Shown here one piece after another: positions 19,361-31,871 of a DNA stretch of 61,304 nt; within the stretch, counting starts at the first letter, position 1, and each line of letters starts with the position of its first letter. Source of the stretch: Actinomycetes bacterium (GTDB taxonomy: Bacteria; Actinomycetota; Coriobacteriia; Anaerosomatales; Anaerosomataceae); the NCBI GenBank assembly GCA_021372825.1, contig JAJFTR010000077.1, forward strand, positions 1 to 61,304, written 5' to 3'. The notes beneath the pieces were generated by a model. It saw only the letters and a program-made list of their open reading frames with translations, was not told where the DNA came from and ran no database searches. The translations under genes were made by a program, and so were the position numbers.

Positions 19361-22218
19361 GCGATGTCACGTCCGAGTTCGGCTTCCACGCTCGCCCCGC
19401 GACCCTCCAGGACCGGCTTCAAGAAGCGTCCTGTGTGGCTTTGAGAGACCCGTACGACGTCCTCAGGCGTTCCCACTGCGACCACTTGTCCCCCGCGATC
19501 GCCTCCCTCTGGTCCGAGGTCGATGATCCAGTCGGCGCTCTTGATGACGTCAAGGTTGTGCTCTATCACAAGCACGGTGTTCCCCGCGTCTACAAGGCGG
19601 TGCAGCACGTTCAACAGCTGCCGCACGTCGTCGAAGTGCAGCCCCGTGGTCGGCTCGTCCAGGATGTAGAAGGTCCGGCCCGTGCTGCGCCTCTGCAGCT
19701 CACTCGCGAGCTTCACACGCTGCGCCTCACCACCAGACAGAGTCGTGGCCGGCTGGCCGAGCCGGACATAGCCGAGACCGACGTCGTGCAGCGTCTGCAG
19801 CTTCCGGCGGATCGGCGGGATGTTCTCGAAGAACGAGAGCGCCTCGTCCACCGACATCTCGAGGATGTCCGCGACGTTCTTGCCTCGGTACGTGACCTGC
19901 AGGGTCTCTCGGTTGTAGCGCTTACCCTTGCACACCTCACATGGCACGTATACATCCGGGAGGAAGTGCATCTCGATCTTGATCTGACCATCCCCCTTGC
20001 ACGCCTCGCAGCGCCCCCCGCGCACGTTGAAGGAGAAACGCCCCGGCGAGTATCCGCGGGCGCGCGACTCAGGAGTGCTGGCGAGAAGCGCACGTACGTC
20101 GTCCCAGAGTCCCGTGTAGGTGGCGGGGTTGGACCGTGGCGTGCGCCCGATCGGCGATTGATCGATCACGATCACCTTGTCGATCGCCCGGATCCCTTCG
20201 ATCGAGGCGTACTTACCGGTACGGTGTCGCGTCCGGTTGACGGCGTTGGAAAGCGCCGGCGCGAGCGTATCGGCCACAAGCGAGCTCTTGCCGGAACCGC
20301 TCACACCCGTGACGAGCACGAGGTTCCCGAGAGGGATCTCTACGTCGATGTCACGCAGATTGTGCTCGCGCGCCCCCTGGATGCGGATGCTCCCCTGCGA
20401 GCCGGCCCGCCGCTCTTGCGGCACGGGGATGGCGCGCCGTCCCGAAAGGTAGGCGCCGGTGAGCGAATCCTCGCAGGCGAGGATATCGGCCGGCGTTCCC
20501 TTGCAGACGATCTCGCCACCATGCTCGCCGGCGCCGGGGCCCATGTCCACGACGTAGTCCGCCGCCCTGATGGTCTCCTCGTCATGCTCCACCACGATCA
20601 CGGTGTTGCCGAGGTCACGCAGACGTTCCAGGGTGCCGATCAGCCGTGCGTTGTCTCGTTGGTGCAGCCCTATGGACGGCTCATCGAGGATATACAGCAC
20701 ACCCATCAGTCCGGAGCCTATCTGGGTCGCGAGACGGATGCGTTGCGCCTCGCCGCCAGAGAGCGTCGCGGTCGCCCGCTCAAGGGTGAGGTAGTCAAGG
20801 CCCACGTCCACGAGAAAACGAAGCCGCTCCGAGATCTCCTTGATGATACGCGCCCCGATCCGCGACTCGCGTTCGGTCAGCGGGAGCGACTGGAAGAAGA
20901 CGAGAGACTCCTTTGCCGAAAGCGTCGTCACCTCGTAGATGTTCTTGTCCCCCACCGTCACCGCGAGGATCTCGGGTTTGAGGCGCGCGCCATGGCACGC
21001 CTGACACGGGATCAGGGCCATGTACTCCTCGAGCTTCTCCTTGACCTGCTCGGACTCCGATTCCTGGTAGCGCCTCATGATGGACTGCAGTGCGCCTTCG
21101 TACTTGGTGTACCAATACGTTTCGCGCCCGTCGCGCGTGATGTAATCGATGCGGATCCGCTCATCGCCGAACCCGCGGAGCAACGCGTTGCGGGCCTCCT
21201 TGGGCAGTTCTTGCCACGGTGTGTCGACATCGACCCCGATGTGGCGTGCGGCGGCCTCGAGTAGCTGCGGGTAGTAGTTGAGATTGCCCGAGAAGGGTTT
21301 GATCGCCCCTTCGGCGAGAGTGAGCGTGGGATCGGGCACGACAAGGTCGGGGTCTACTTCGAGCCTGCTTCCCAGACCCGAGCACACAGGGCATGCGCCG
21401 TATGGCGCGTTGAAAGAGAAGTCGCGCGGCTGCAGCTCGTCCATGGAGAACCCGTGCTCGGGGCACGCGAGCGCTTGGGAGAACGTCAGTTCGTCGCCAT
21501 CGATGACAGCGACTGCTACGGTGCCCTCAGCGAGCTTGAGCGCCATCTCGACGCTTTCCGCGAGTCGCGACCTCACCTTCTCGCTCAGTACCAGCCGGTC
21601 GATGACCACGTCGATTGAGTGCTTGTACTTCTTGTCGAGCTTGATCTCCTCGTCCAGAGTACGCATCTGACCATCGACGCGGACCCGCATGAAGCCCTCC
21701 GCCCGCAGCTGCTCGAAGAGCTTGCCGTACTCGCCTTTGCGACCCTTCACCACCGGCGCGAGCACCTGCACCTTCGTGCCGTCGCCGAGACCGAGGATGG
21801 TGTCCACGATCTGGTCGGATGTCTGCCTCTCGATGCGTCTGCCGCACACCGGGCAGTGCGGCACGCCGATCCGAGCGAAGAGCAGTCTCAGGTAGTCGTA
21901 GATCTCCGTGACGGTCCCCACCGTGGAGCGCGGGTTCTTGCTCGTCGTCTTCTGGTCGATGGACACAGCGGGCGACAGTCCCTCGATGTGGTCCACGTCC
22001 GGCTTGCTCATCTGGCCGAGGAACTGACGCGCATACGCCGACAGGGACTCCACATAGCGCCTCTGGCCCTCGGCGTAGATGGTGTCGAAGGCGAGTGAGG
22101 ACTTGCCGGAACCCGAGAGTCCGGTCACGACGACCAGCTTGTCACGCGGTATGTCAAGGTCGAAGCCTTTGAGGTTGTGCTCACGGGCTCCGCGAATCGA
22201 GATGTACTCCAAAGACAC
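19357..22218 (-). CDS. uvrA: UvrABC damage-recognition ATPase subunit A
   Basis: The 953-residue dimeric ATPase scans DNA and loads UvrB. Two ABC modules are present (Walker [13 protein letters not shown] and [11 protein letters not shown]) with zinc-binding cysteines ([18 protein letters not shown]). The frame opens further upstream to 22347, but the conserved start [18 protein letters not shown] follows GTG at 22218, with AAGGA upstream. A LexA box 64 nt before this start predicts SOS control. Confidence 0.97.
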   Translation of the reverse strand: MSLEYISIRGAREHNLKGFDLDIPRDKLVVVTGLSGSGKSSLAFDTIYAEGQRRYVESLSAYARQFLGQMSKPDVDHIEGLSPAVSIDQKTTSKNPRSTVGTVTEIYDYLRLLFARIGVPHCPVCGRRIERQTSDQIVDTILGLGDGTKVQVLAPVVKGRKGEYGKLFEQLRAEGFMRVRVDGQMRTLDEEIKLDKKYKHSIDVVIDRLVLSEKVRSRLAESVEMALKLAEGTVAVAVIDGDELTFSQALACPEHGFSMDELQPRDFSFNAPYGACPVCSGLGSRLEVDPDLVVPDPTLTLAEGAIKPFSGNLNYYPQLLEAAARHIGVDVDTPWQELPKEARNALLRGFGDERIRIDYITRDGRETYWYTKYEGALQSIMRRYQESESEQVKEKLEEYMALIPCQACHGARLKPEILAVTVGDKNIYEVTTLSAKESLVFFQSLPLTERESRIGARIIKEISERLRFLVDVGLDYLTLERATATLSGGEAQRIRLATQIGSGLMGVLYILDEPSIGLHQRDNARLIGTLERLRDLGNTVIVVEHDEETIRAADYVVDMGPGAGEHGGEIVCKGTPADILACEDSLTGAYLSGRRAIPVPQERRAGSQGSIRIQGAREHNLRDIDVEIPLGNLVLVTGVSGSGKSSLVADTLAPALSNAVNRTRHRTGKYASIEGIRAIDKVIVIDQSPIGRTPRSNPATYTGLWDDVRALLASTPESRARGYSPGRFSFNVRGGRCEACKGDGQIKIEMHFLPDVYVPCEVCKGKRYNRETLQVTYRGKNVADILEMSVDEALSFFENIPPIRRKLQTLHDVGLGYVRLGQPATTLSGGEAQRVKLASELQRRSTGRTFYILDEPTTGLHFDDVRQLLNVLHRLVDAGNTVLVIEHNLDVIKSADWIIDLGPEGGDRGGQVVAVGTPEDVVRVSQSHTGRFLKPVLEGRGASVEAELGRDIA

Positions 22219-22281
22219 GGGCAAGGGTCCTTTCGGCAGCGCAGGTTTCGGTCGAACCTCCATTTTACGCCCGCAGGAAAG

Positions 22282-22295
22282 CGAACGCATGTTCG
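22282..22295. promoter_or_regulatory. LexA box (SOS operator) upstream of uvrA
   Basis: CGAAC-GCAT-GTTCG is a perfect match to the Gram-positive/actinobacterial SOS box CGAAC-N4-GTTCG. It lies between acs and uvrA, 64 nt upstream of the uvrA start, a position suited to repress the uvrAC operon. Confidence 0.85.
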
Positions 22296-22363
22296 TTCGG
22301 GGGCGCAGGGACACACCGATCGCACGTCGCCGACGATCGGAAGGCATACGATGAGACGTGCGG

Positions 22364-24352
22364 TCACACCCCGCTGAGCAGGTCTCGTACCACCTTTGGG
22401 TCGGCGAGCGTCGAGAGGTCGCCGAACGCGTCCGTGTCGCGCTCGCCCGCCGCGATCTTGCGGAGGATCCGCCGCATGATCTTGCCGGAGCGCGTCTTGG
22501 GCAAGTCGCGAGCGAACTGGATCTTGTCGGGTTTCGCGATAGGTCCGATCACTTTGCGCACATGCCCCGACAGGATCGTAGCCAGGTCATCAGAGGGCAC
22601 GTAGCCGTCTCGCAGCACCACGTAGGCGTGGATCCCCTCTCCTTTAACGGGATGCGGAAAGCCCACCACGGCCGCCTCCGAGACAGCCTCGTGGCTCACC
22701 AGCGCGCTCTCGATCTCCGCAGTGCCCAGCCGGTGGCCACTCACGTTGATGACATCGTCCACCCTGCCGAGAAGCCAGTAGTCCCCCTCGGAGTCGACCC
22801 GCGCGCCATCACCCGTGAAGTAGCGCCCCGGGAACCTCTCGAAGTACGTCTCACGCATGCGCGCATGACCCTCATCACCCCATGTGCCCGCGAGCATCCC
22901 CGGCCACGGGCGCCTGACGGTGAGGTAGCCGCCTTCTCCGGGATCGGCTCGGCTTCCGTCCTCGCGCACCACCTCGGGTTCGATGCCAAAGAAGGGCCAG
23001 CTTGCCGAGCCAGGCTTGAGGGGGGTGGCGCCAGGGAAGGGCGTGATCAGGAACCCGCCTGTCTCGGTCTGCCAGTATGTGTCGACGATGGGCACCTCTC
23101 CGCCGCCTATCGTGTCGTGGTACCACGTCCACACTTCGGGGTTGATCGGCTCGCCGACCGTGCCGAGAAGACGCAAGCTTGTAAGATCGTAGCGCTGCGG
23201 CCATCCCGCACCATGCCGCATGAGCGCTCTTATCGCCGTCGGCGCCGTGTAGAAGATGTTCACGCGGTACTTCTCCACGATCGCCCAGAACCGAGCCGGG
23301 TCAGGATAGGTGGGGATCCCTTCGAACATCAACGAGGTGGCCCCCGCCGCCAAGGGCCCGTACACGATGTAGCTGTGACCGGTGATCCAACCGATGTCGG
23401 CGGTACACCAAAAGACGTCCTCATCGCGATAGTCGAAGACGGTCTTGAAAGAAAGCGTCGTGTACAGTAGATAGCCCGCGGTGGTGTGGAGGACCCCTTT
23501 CGGCTTGCCCGTCGACCCCGAGGTGTAGAGGATGAAGAGCGGGTCATCCGAAGCCATCGGCTGAGGCGCGCATGGTCTGCGCACCTCCGGAGCGCTGATC
23601 TCCTGGTGCCACCACGTGTCGCGACCCGGCTCCATGTCCACATCTCCGGCCCCACGCTTGACGACGATGCATGCCTCCACACTCGGACACTCGAAGAGGG
23701 CCTCGTCGGCGGCGGCCTTGAGCGGCACCTTCCTCCCGCCCCGGATCCCCTCGTCCGAGGTGATGAGCAGCTTCGCACCGCAGTCTTGGATGCGTTCGCG
23801 CAGCGCGCTTGCCGAGAAACCTCCGAACACCACCGAGTGGATCGCACCGATGCGGGCACATGCGAGCATCGCGATCGGCAGCTCGGGGATCATCGGCAGG
23901 TAGATCGCCACGCGGTCACCCCGCTGGATGCCCTTCTTCGTGAGCACATTAGCGAACTTCGAGACCTCGTAGTGGAGCTGCTGGTAGGTGAACGTGCGGG
24001 AAGTCCCGTCATCGCCCTCCCAGATGAGTGCCGCCTTGTTCCGGCGCCATGTCGACAGGTGGCGGTCCAGGCAGTTCGCACTGACGTTGAGCCTCCCTCC
24101 GCCGAACCACTTGTAGTCGAGACGTTCGAACCCGCCCTCGAAAACGCTCGTGAAGGGCTCGACCCACTCGAGCTCCTGGCGTGCCATATCTCCCCAGAAG
24201 CCTTGCGGATCGTCGATCGAGCGCCGGTAGAGATCCTGGTACTGCTCGGCGCTTGAGATCACCGCCTTCCGAGCGAACTCCGCGGGAGGAAGGAACACCT
24301 GCCCTTCAGCGGAAAGCGCCTCGATCGTCTGCTCCCGAACCTCGTCGGCCAT
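22364..24352 (-). CDS. acs: Acetyl-CoA synthetase (AMP-forming)
   Basis: Activates acetate to acetyl-CoA through acetyl-AMP. The 662-residue ANL-superfamily enzyme has the P-loop [28 protein letters not shown] in the adenylate site and the C-terminal lysine in [14 protein letters not shown], which is the acetylation-controlled residue in homologues. GGAGGG precedes the ATG. It is upstream of uvrA but separated by a 145-nt region with a LexA box, so probably a separate unit. Confidence 0.95.
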   Translation of the reverse strand: MADEVREQTIEALSAEGQVFLPPAEFARKAVISSAEQYQDLYRRSIDDPQGFWGDMARQELEWVEPFTSVFEGGFERLDYKWFGGGRLNVSANCLDRHLSTWRRNKAALIWEGDDGTSRTFTYQQLHYEVSKFANVLTKKGIQRGDRVAIYLPMIPELPIAMLACARIGAIHSVVFGGFSASALRERIQDCGAKLLITSDEGIRGGRKVPLKAAADEALFECPSVEACIVVKRGAGDVDMEPGRDTWWHQEISAPEVRRPCAPQPMASDDPLFILYTSGSTGKPKGVLHTTAGYLLYTTLSFKTVFDYRDEDVFWCTADIGWITGHSYIVYGPLAAGATSLMFEGIPTYPDPARFWAIVEKYRVNIFYTAPTAIRALMRHGAGWPQRYDLTSLRLLGTVGEPINPEVWTWYHDTIGGGEVPIVDTYWQTETGGFLITPFPGATPLKPGSASWPFFGIEPEVVREDGSRADPGEGGYLTVRRPWPGMLAGTWGDEGHARMRETYFERFPGRYFTGDGARVDSEGDYWLLGRVDDVINVSGHRLGTAEIESALVSHEAVSEAAVVGFPHPVKGEGIHAYVVLRDGYVPSDDLATILSGHVRKVIGPIAKPDKIQFARDLPKTRSGKIMRRILRKIAAGERDTDAFGDLSTLADPKVVRDLLSGV

Positions 24353-24461
24353 CCGTATCCCTCCGTTCGTCGCTCGTTTTTGTCTTTTCCCCTGGAGGTG
24401 CTACAAAGCACGCTCTACTCGTGGCACGATGGGAGGGTGCTCTGTACCTCTAGGGGGACGT

Positions 24462-25283
24462 GTGCTCACTTACAAGTACGACAGCTTGCGAAACAGGCTC
24501 CAGAACCTCGGCAGCGCGCTAGTCGCGTACTCGGGCGGCGTCGACTCCACATTACTCGCGTTCGCGGCGCACGTGGTGTTGGGAGAGAAGTGCGTCGCCG
24601 TACTCGCCACCTCGGACGTGCACACGCGGAACGAGGTCGATGACGCCCGCCAGACCGCGACGCAGCTGGGATTCTGTCTGCTGGAAGTCGACACTTACGA
24701 ACTCGCTGATCCCCGCTTCGTGGAGAACTCTCCGGACCGCTGCTACTACTGCAAGTCGGAGATGTTCGGACTGTTGCGGCATGTGGCCGACACGCACGGG
24801 ATCAAGTGGGTCCTTGACGGCAGCAACGCGGACGATGTCGCGGACCATCGGCCCGGGCGGAAGGCGGCGCTGGAGTACAACGTGATCAGCCCGCTGCTGG
24901 AGGCCGGTCTCCACAAGCAAGAGATACGCGACTTGTCCCAGATGCTGGGGCTGCCCACGTGGGACAAGCCCTCGATGGCGTGCCTGGCAACGCGCTTCCC
25001 CTACGGGTCACCGATCACGGATGACGGCCTAGAGCGCGTGATGCGCGCGGAGGAAGCGCTCCGCGGCCTGGGGCTTCGTCAGTTCCGGGTGCGCGCTCAC
25101 GGAGACGTCGCGCGCGTGGAGGTCGAGCCTGAGGAGATGCAGCGCGCATGGGACTTGCGCGAGGCCGTTGCCTCGGCCGTGAAGGACGCGGGCTTCACCT
25201 TCGCCGCTCAGGACCTGGAAGGCTACCGGTCCGGTAAGATGGACGAGGCCCTCACCGGCACAACGGCTGACCACGCCGACTAG
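24462..25283 (+). CDS. larE: LarE-type PP-loop sulfur transferase
   Basis: The 273-residue PP-loop enzyme has AYSGGVDST at its N-terminus, DRCYYCK in the middle and SMACLATRFPYG, which carries the cysteine equivalent to the sacrificial Cys176 of Lactobacillus LarE. LarE sulfurates the nickel-pincer cofactor precursor of lactate racemase and related LarA enzymes. No larB, larC or larA is visible here. The GTG at 24462 is chosen for the AGGGGG just upstream. It is divergent from acs and overlaps the end of the UbiB-like gene tail to tail by a few bases. Confidence 0.82.
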   Translation: MLTYKYDSLRNRLQNLGSALVAYSGGVDSTLLAFAAHVVLGEKCVAVLATSDVHTRNEVDDARQTATQLGFCLLEVDTYELADPRFVENSPDRCYYCKSEMFGLLRHVADTHGIKWVLDGSNADDVADHRPGRKAALEYNVISPLLEAGLHKQEIRDLSQMLGLPTWDKPSMACLATRFPYGSPITDDGLERVMRAEEALRGLGLRQFRVRAHGDVARVEVEPEEMQRAWDLREAVASAVKDAGFTFAAQDLEGYRSGKMDEALTGTTADHAD

Positions 25284-26632
25284 GCCACGAGCTCTCGTAA
25301 GGCCGCCCGTACAGCCGCAGGTATCCGTACGTACAGACGCCCCGGGTCACCGAATGCTTGGCCGAGAACCCGAGTGGTGAAGGGCTGTGCCGTCTGGATG
25401 ATATCGATGTCGGGATAAAGCGTCCGCGAGACGCCTTCGACGGTGGCGAGCGACTTGATGAGCAGGCCATAACCGCTGGGGATCGCGATGTGATGCTCGC
25501 CGAGAAGCTTCAGGAACCCCAGCCCGAAGTGCGCGAAGTTACTGTGCCCCTCGTCGGGGAACGCGCCGTCCAGAAGCCGGCCAAGGCCCTCGCGCACAGC
25601 GGGGACATCGGCGGGTGGCACATGCACGCCGAGCTTGTCGGAGTACGTGAGCGCCCTGTCGGGGTCTCTGTAGACGAGCGCCGCCATCACTTGCGTGATG
25701 TTGAGGCGCTCCTCGGGAGTGAGGTATCCCACGATCCCGAAGTCTAGGTACGCGATCTTGTTGTCAGGCGTCACGAAGACGTTCGCGGGATGAAGGTCGG
25801 CGTGATAGCGGCCGTAGACGAACACCTGCCTCATGAATGCGACGGCCCCGTGGACGGCAAGACCGTGGAAGTCCACCCCTTCAGCGGAAGCGGCGTCAAG
25901 ATCCGTCAGGCGCCAGCCGGTGATGTACTCCATGCTGAGCACGCGCGCACTCGAGAGCGGCCACACGATACGGGGCGCGACCACCTGAGGATCGTCTCGG
26001 AAGTCATACGAGAAGCGGTCCGCGAACCGGCCTTCCTTGCGCATGTCGAGCTCTCGCTCGACCGTGGCCGAGAACTCATCGAGCAGCGCCACAGGATCGA
26101 ACCGGCGGGTAAGCCGTCCCAGTCGCCTCGCAAGAGAGCGGGCCACTGCGATGTCTCCGCGGATCGCCTCGGCAGACCCGGGGCGTATGACTTTGATGGC
26201 AAGCTCAGCCCCCTGCTCCATCGTGTCGCCCCACACCGGCGTGTACGCGTGCGCGAGCGTCGCGCGATGCACCTGGGCGATCGAAGCCGAGGCGATCGGC
26301 TCATCGTCGAAAGTCGCCCACAAGTCCTCCGGCTCACGGGCGAACTCGTGCCGGATGACCTCGCGGATGGCCGACGCGGGCAACGCGGGGACCGCGTCTT
26401 GCATCGACTGCATCTCCGCCACGAGCTCTGAGGAGAACTCGTCAGGGCGCACCGAGATCAGCTGGCCGAGCTTGATGAAAGCCGGGCCGAGTTCTTCGAA
26501 GGCCAAGCGCCAACCGCGAGCGAACGCCTGACGACGCCGGCTTCCCGACGTCAACCCGAAGCGCGCGGCAGGCAGCGCTGCGAGCTGGTGTTTGAGGGCT
26601 ACCCCGACGATCTGCCACGTCCGAGACACCAC
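25280..26632 (-). CDS. UbiB/AarF/ABC1-family kinase-like protein
   Basis: The roughly 450-residue protein shows the family-specific FIKLGQLISVRPD (KxGQ), ASIAQVHRA, the lysine in LAIKVIRPG, the catalytic HADLHPANVFV and the DFG motif YLDFGIVGYL. Family members are atypical ATPases linked to isoprenoid-quinone or lipid metabolism. The two C-terminal transmembrane helices common in UbiB are not evident; the protein ends shortly after PAAVRAALRELVA. The frame opens to 26794, but the region before GTG 26632 is Arg/Ser-rich and overlaps the upstream gene, so the shorter start is preferred. Confidence 0.85.
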   Translation of the reverse strand: MVSRTWQIVGVALKHQLAALPAARFGLTSGSRRRQAFARGWRLAFEELGPAFIKLGQLISVRPDEFSSELVAEMQSMQDAVPALPASAIREVIRHEFAREPEDLWATFDDEPIASASIAQVHRATLAHAYTPVWGDTMEQGAELAIKVIRPGSAEAIRGDIAVARSLARRLGRLTRRFDPVALLDEFSATVERELDMRKEGRFADRFSYDFRDDPQVVAPRIVWPLSSARVLSMEYITGWRLTDLDAASAEGVDFHGLAVHGAVAFMRQVFVYGRYHADLHPANVFVTPDNKIAYLDFGIVGYLTPEERLNITQVMAALVYRDPDRALTYSDKLGVHVPPADVPAVREGLGRLLDGAFPDEGHSNFAHFGLGFLKLLGEHHIAIPSGYGLLIKSLATVEGVSRTLYPDIDIIQTAQPFTTRVLGQAFGDPGRLYVRIPAAVRAALRELVA

Positions 26633-26639
26633 GGCGCGC

Positions 26640-26984
26640 CTACTTCTCGTCAAGCCGACGCATGATGGCTTCGAGGGTGGCCTCCATGCTTTCGAGCCGG
26701 CCACGCATCTCGGAGACCTCGAAGCGCACCTCCGCGAGCACGGGATCCGGCTCCTCGACCGGCCCTGTCTGCTCGCCACGAGCCCGGGCCTCAAGCTCGG
26801 CCTTGAGCTTCTCCTTCTCCTCGGTCACCATCGCCGCGAGACCGTCCACAAAAGCGTCGGGACCGCCCCCCATCCCCTCGGGCCCGCTCGCCTCGCCTCG
26901 GCGGATCGCAGCTTTGAGTCCCTCGTCGGCGGTCTCATGCGTGAGCATCCACGCCGCGAAGAAGCGCATCACATCGTCAGTCAT
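26640..26984 (-). CDS. Small coiled-coil protein, function unknown
   Basis: A 114-residue hydrophilic protein with no membrane segment. An N-terminal helical part (DVMRFFAAWMLTHETA) is followed by a Gly-rich loop and two charged helices; the last 35 residues (EVSEMRGRLESMEATLEAIMRR) form a likely coiled coil. The start at 26984 follows GGGGGT. The UbiB-like gene starts 8 nt after its stop, so they are probably co-expressed. A phasin-like role is possible but not shown. Confidence 0.65.
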   Translation of the reverse strand: MTDDVMRFFAAWMLTHETADEGLKAAIRRGEASGPEGMGGGPDAFVDGLAAMVTEEKEKLKAELEARARGEQTGPVEEPDPVLAEVRFEVSEMRGRLESMEATLEAIMRRLDEK

Positions 26985-27093
26985 CGCTCGTACCCCCACA
27001 TCGGTCGCGTCATCATGTAAGTTCGTTCCCCGTGGCTGGATACCTGCGTCTTGCGAGACCGCGGACCGCTGCGCACGTCAGTCCTTGCAGACT

Positions 27094-29459
<2,366 letters not shown>

Positions 29460-29463
<4 letters not shown>

Positions 29464-29852
29464 CGCACGCCACCACCCTCGGCGACATGCCCTAACGCAC
29501 TCGACAGCAAATCGCGCACGCACTCATCCGCAAGCCGATAGACCGCGCGCTTCCCCTGCCGGCGGAACGTCACCAGATCGAGGTTGCGCAGCAGCCTCAA
29601 CTGGTGCGAAACCGCCGATTCCGAGACTCCTGCGACCTGCGCGAGATCGCAGACGCACAACTCCGTGCGGGCCAGCGCCGCCACTATGCGCAGCCGCGTG
29701 TCGTCCCCGAGCGCATCAAAAAGATCACGCGCCCGCTTGAGATGCCCATCGGCAGGCACCGCGGCCCGCGCTACTGCGAGCGCGGCCTCGTCGTGCTCAA
29801 TGACCTCACACAAGCCATCGTCATCACGGATATCATCTGAGCGTATGTTCAT
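29460..29852 (-). CDS. ArsR/SmtB-family metal-responsive repressor (CadC-like)
   Basis: A 130-residue winged-helix repressor. ELCVCDL in the third helix is the CadC-type Cd/Pb/Zn thiolate site, with an extra N-terminal cysteine (GLCEVIEHDE); the recognition helix is SESAVSHQLRLLR. It should release DNA when soft metals bind. ATG at 29852 is used because a promoter with correct spacing lies directly before it; the longer frame to 30011 would run through that promoter. The downstream ATPase overlaps it by 4 nt and is its evident target. Confidence 0.88.
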
Positions 29853-29888
29853 ATGTTGAATCGTATGTCCCGCACGACCAAGAAGCAA
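29850..29888 (-). promoter_or_regulatory. Leaderless promoter and operator of the arsR-ATPase operon
   Basis: On the minus strand TTGCTT (29888-29883), a 17-nt spacer and TACGAT (29865-29860) form a good sigma-A-type promoter; the ATG of arsR begins 7 nt later. The imperfect palindrome TTCAACATATGAA (29861-29849) covers the start site and resembles ArsR/SmtB operators, suggesting autorepression. Confidence 0.6.
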
Positions 29889-29938
29889 TCCCCGACGTGG
29901 AGTGCTAGTGTTGCATCTATTCGCCAAGGAGGAACATC

Positions 29939-31153
29939 GTGCCAGAGGGTTCGGACACCGCGGTCTGTGACGAGTCGCAACCGCAGCAAGGACTCGCCAA
30001 CGTACGCGCACTCGGCATCGTCAGCCTACTCACCGACGCCTCCTCGGAAGCTATCTACCCGGTGTTGCCCCTGTTCCTCGCCAACGTGCTCGGCGCGCCC
30101 GTCTCCGTCATCGGGGTGATCGAGTCGCTTGCCGAGGCGACCTCTTCGCTCACGCGCGTGTTCTCTGGATGGCTCTCCGATCGCGTGGGCAAGCGCCGCC
30201 CGCTGGTCCTTCTCGGCTACTCGCTCAGCAATCTCGTGAAGCCGGCTCTGGCGCTGGCCCCCTCGTGGCCTTCGGTACTGGCGCTTCGCGTCACTGACAG
30301 GCTTGGAAAGGGCATCCGCACGGCGCCCCGTGACGCTCTGATCGCCGATTCGTGTACTGCCGAGGACAGAGGCGCCGCTTTCGGTCTGCACCGCGCGCTG
30401 GACACGGTCGGCGCCGCGATCGGGCCGTTCATCGCGTGGCTCGTGCTGACCCTGTCGCCCGACGCGTACCGCACCATCTTCCTCATCTCGGCGGTTCCTG
30501 GTGTCGCCGCGATCTTGGTGGTGCTCTTCGCGGTGCGTGAACGCAGACCCGCGACGCGCGCCGCGACCGAGAGCGCGCCACGCATCCGTCTTCGCGGGCT
30601 CGGCGCTCCGTTCGGGATCTTCACCGCCATCTCAGCGGTCTTCGCACTGGGGAACTCATCGGATGCGATGCTCATCTTGCGCGCGCAGGACCTGGGCGCC
30701 AAGGCGTCACTCGTGCCGTTGATGTACTTCGTCTTCAACGTCGTGGCCGCCTCACTCTCCGGCCGCTTCGGCAAGCGCTCCGATCGCGTGGGGCGTCGCC
30801 GCGTCATCATCGCGGGGTTCGCCGGATACGCGATCGTGTACGCGGGCTTCGCGCTCGCGCAGGGCGCCTGGTCGCCTTGGCCGCTCTTCGCGCTCTATGG
30901 CGTCCCTTACGCTCTCACGGAAGGTATGACGCGCGCGTTCGTCGTCGATCTCGTGCCGGACCACGTGCGTGCCACCGCCATCGGCGGTTACACGTTCGTG
31001 CTCGGGCTCGCGGCGCTTCCCTCGAGTGCGCTCGCCGGTGTGCTTTGGGACACCGTGGGGCACTCGGCGCCTTTCGCCCTTTCCTCCGCACTCATGGCCG
31101 TCGCGGCGCTCGCGATGTTCGCGCTACGCCGCTCGCTGGTGTCTTCCACATAG
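29939..31153 (+). CDS. MFS transporter
   Basis: A 404-residue major facilitator with about 12 hydrophobic segments. The loop 2-3 motif is GWLSDRVGKRRP and a second conserved stretch reads DRLGKGIRTAPRDALIA, a pattern of drug/metabolite exporters. AGGAGG lies just before the GTG start. It is divergent from arsR with 86 nt between, so the metal repressor could affect both directions. The substrate is not recognisable. Confidence 0.8.
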   Translation: MPEGSDTAVCDESQPQQGLANVRALGIVSLLTDASSEAIYPVLPLFLANVLGAPVSVIGVIESLAEATSSLTRVFSGWLSDRVGKRRPLVLLGYSLSNLVKPALALAPSWPSVLALRVTDRLGKGIRTAPRDALIADSCTAEDRGAAFGLHRALDTVGAAIGPFIAWLVLTLSPDAYRTIFLISAVPGVAAILVVLFAVRERRPATRAATESAPRIRLRGLGAPFGIFTAISAVFALGNSSDAMLILRAQDLGAKASLVPLMYFVFNVVAASLSGRFGKRSDRVGRRRVIIAGFAGYAIVYAGFALAQGAWSPWPLFALYGVPYALTEGMTRAFVVDLVPDHVRATAIGGYTFVLGLAALPSSALAGVLWDTVGHSAPFALSSALMAVAALAMFALRRSLVSST

Positions 31154-31205
31154 ACCCGCGCGGGAGTACGATACCTCCTGGGGACTCATCTGGGAGGGGA
31201 TCCAC

Positions 31206-31856
31206 ATGGAACCCGCACGCAAGAAGACCACAGCGCTTGTGATCGTCGTCGCGCTCGTGGCAGCGGCGCTCGGCGGTCTCGGCGTGTGGTTGCTCACGCG
31301 CGACCGCACGCCCTCGCCTGCCACCTCGACCTCCACCGGACAGCCGGCACAAGAGAGCACCTCGAGTGAGGCGACATCGCCTCCCTCGTCAGGCGCCACG
31401 ACACCTGCCGAGCAAAGCGCCGGGACCGGCCCAAAGGCGCCGGATGACGCCACACCGCCGTCCGAATGGGACGCCGAGACGGGAAGGTTCCTCGCGTACA
31501 TCGAGAGGATCGAAGACCGGAGCGGCACGACATACCTGGGAGTCGACTACACGCAGCTCCTCACCGGCGAGGACGCGGCCGAGGTCTATGAAGCCGAAGG
31601 CGAGGAGCCTCTCGATTTCATCGTGATCAACGAGAGCGAGAAGGTGCGCACGTGGCCGGTGGCCGACGACGTGTCCGTCTCGGTCGCGACCATGCCAGGA
31701 CACTTCGACGTGGACGGCTACGACCTCACCTTCGATGCGTGGCGTGACATGTACACCGGCGCCAGGGACGATTTCCCCCGGGCGCGAACGGTTCTTTACT
31801 GGATCACGCTGGAAGACGGGGTCATCACGTCGATCGACGAGCAGTACTTCCCGTAG
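31206..31856 (+). CDS. Membrane-anchored exported protein of unknown function
   Basis: A 216-residue protein with a single N-terminal hydrophobic anchor (residues 9-31), a long Ser/Thr/Pro/Ala-rich linker (about 35-85) and a compact C-terminal domain beginning FLAYIERIEDRSGTTYLGVDY and containing FIVINESEKVRTWPV. The domain resembles a small secreted domain common in hypothetical proteins of Gram-positive bacteria. GAGGGG precedes the ATG. It follows the MFS gene by 52 nt, where TACGAT could be its own -10. Confidence 0.7.
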   Translation: MEPARKKTTALVIVVALVAAALGGLGVWLLTRDRTPSPATSTSTGQPAQESTSSEATSPPSSGATTPAEQSAGTGPKAPDDATPPSEWDAETGRFLAYIERIEDRSGTTYLGVDYTQLLTGEDAAEVYEAEGEEPLDFIVINESEKVRTWPVADDVSVSVATMPGHFDVDGYDLTFDAWRDMYTGARDDFPRARTVLYWITLEDGVITSIDEQYFP

Positions 31857-31871
31857 GCCGCGGACGCCGTT

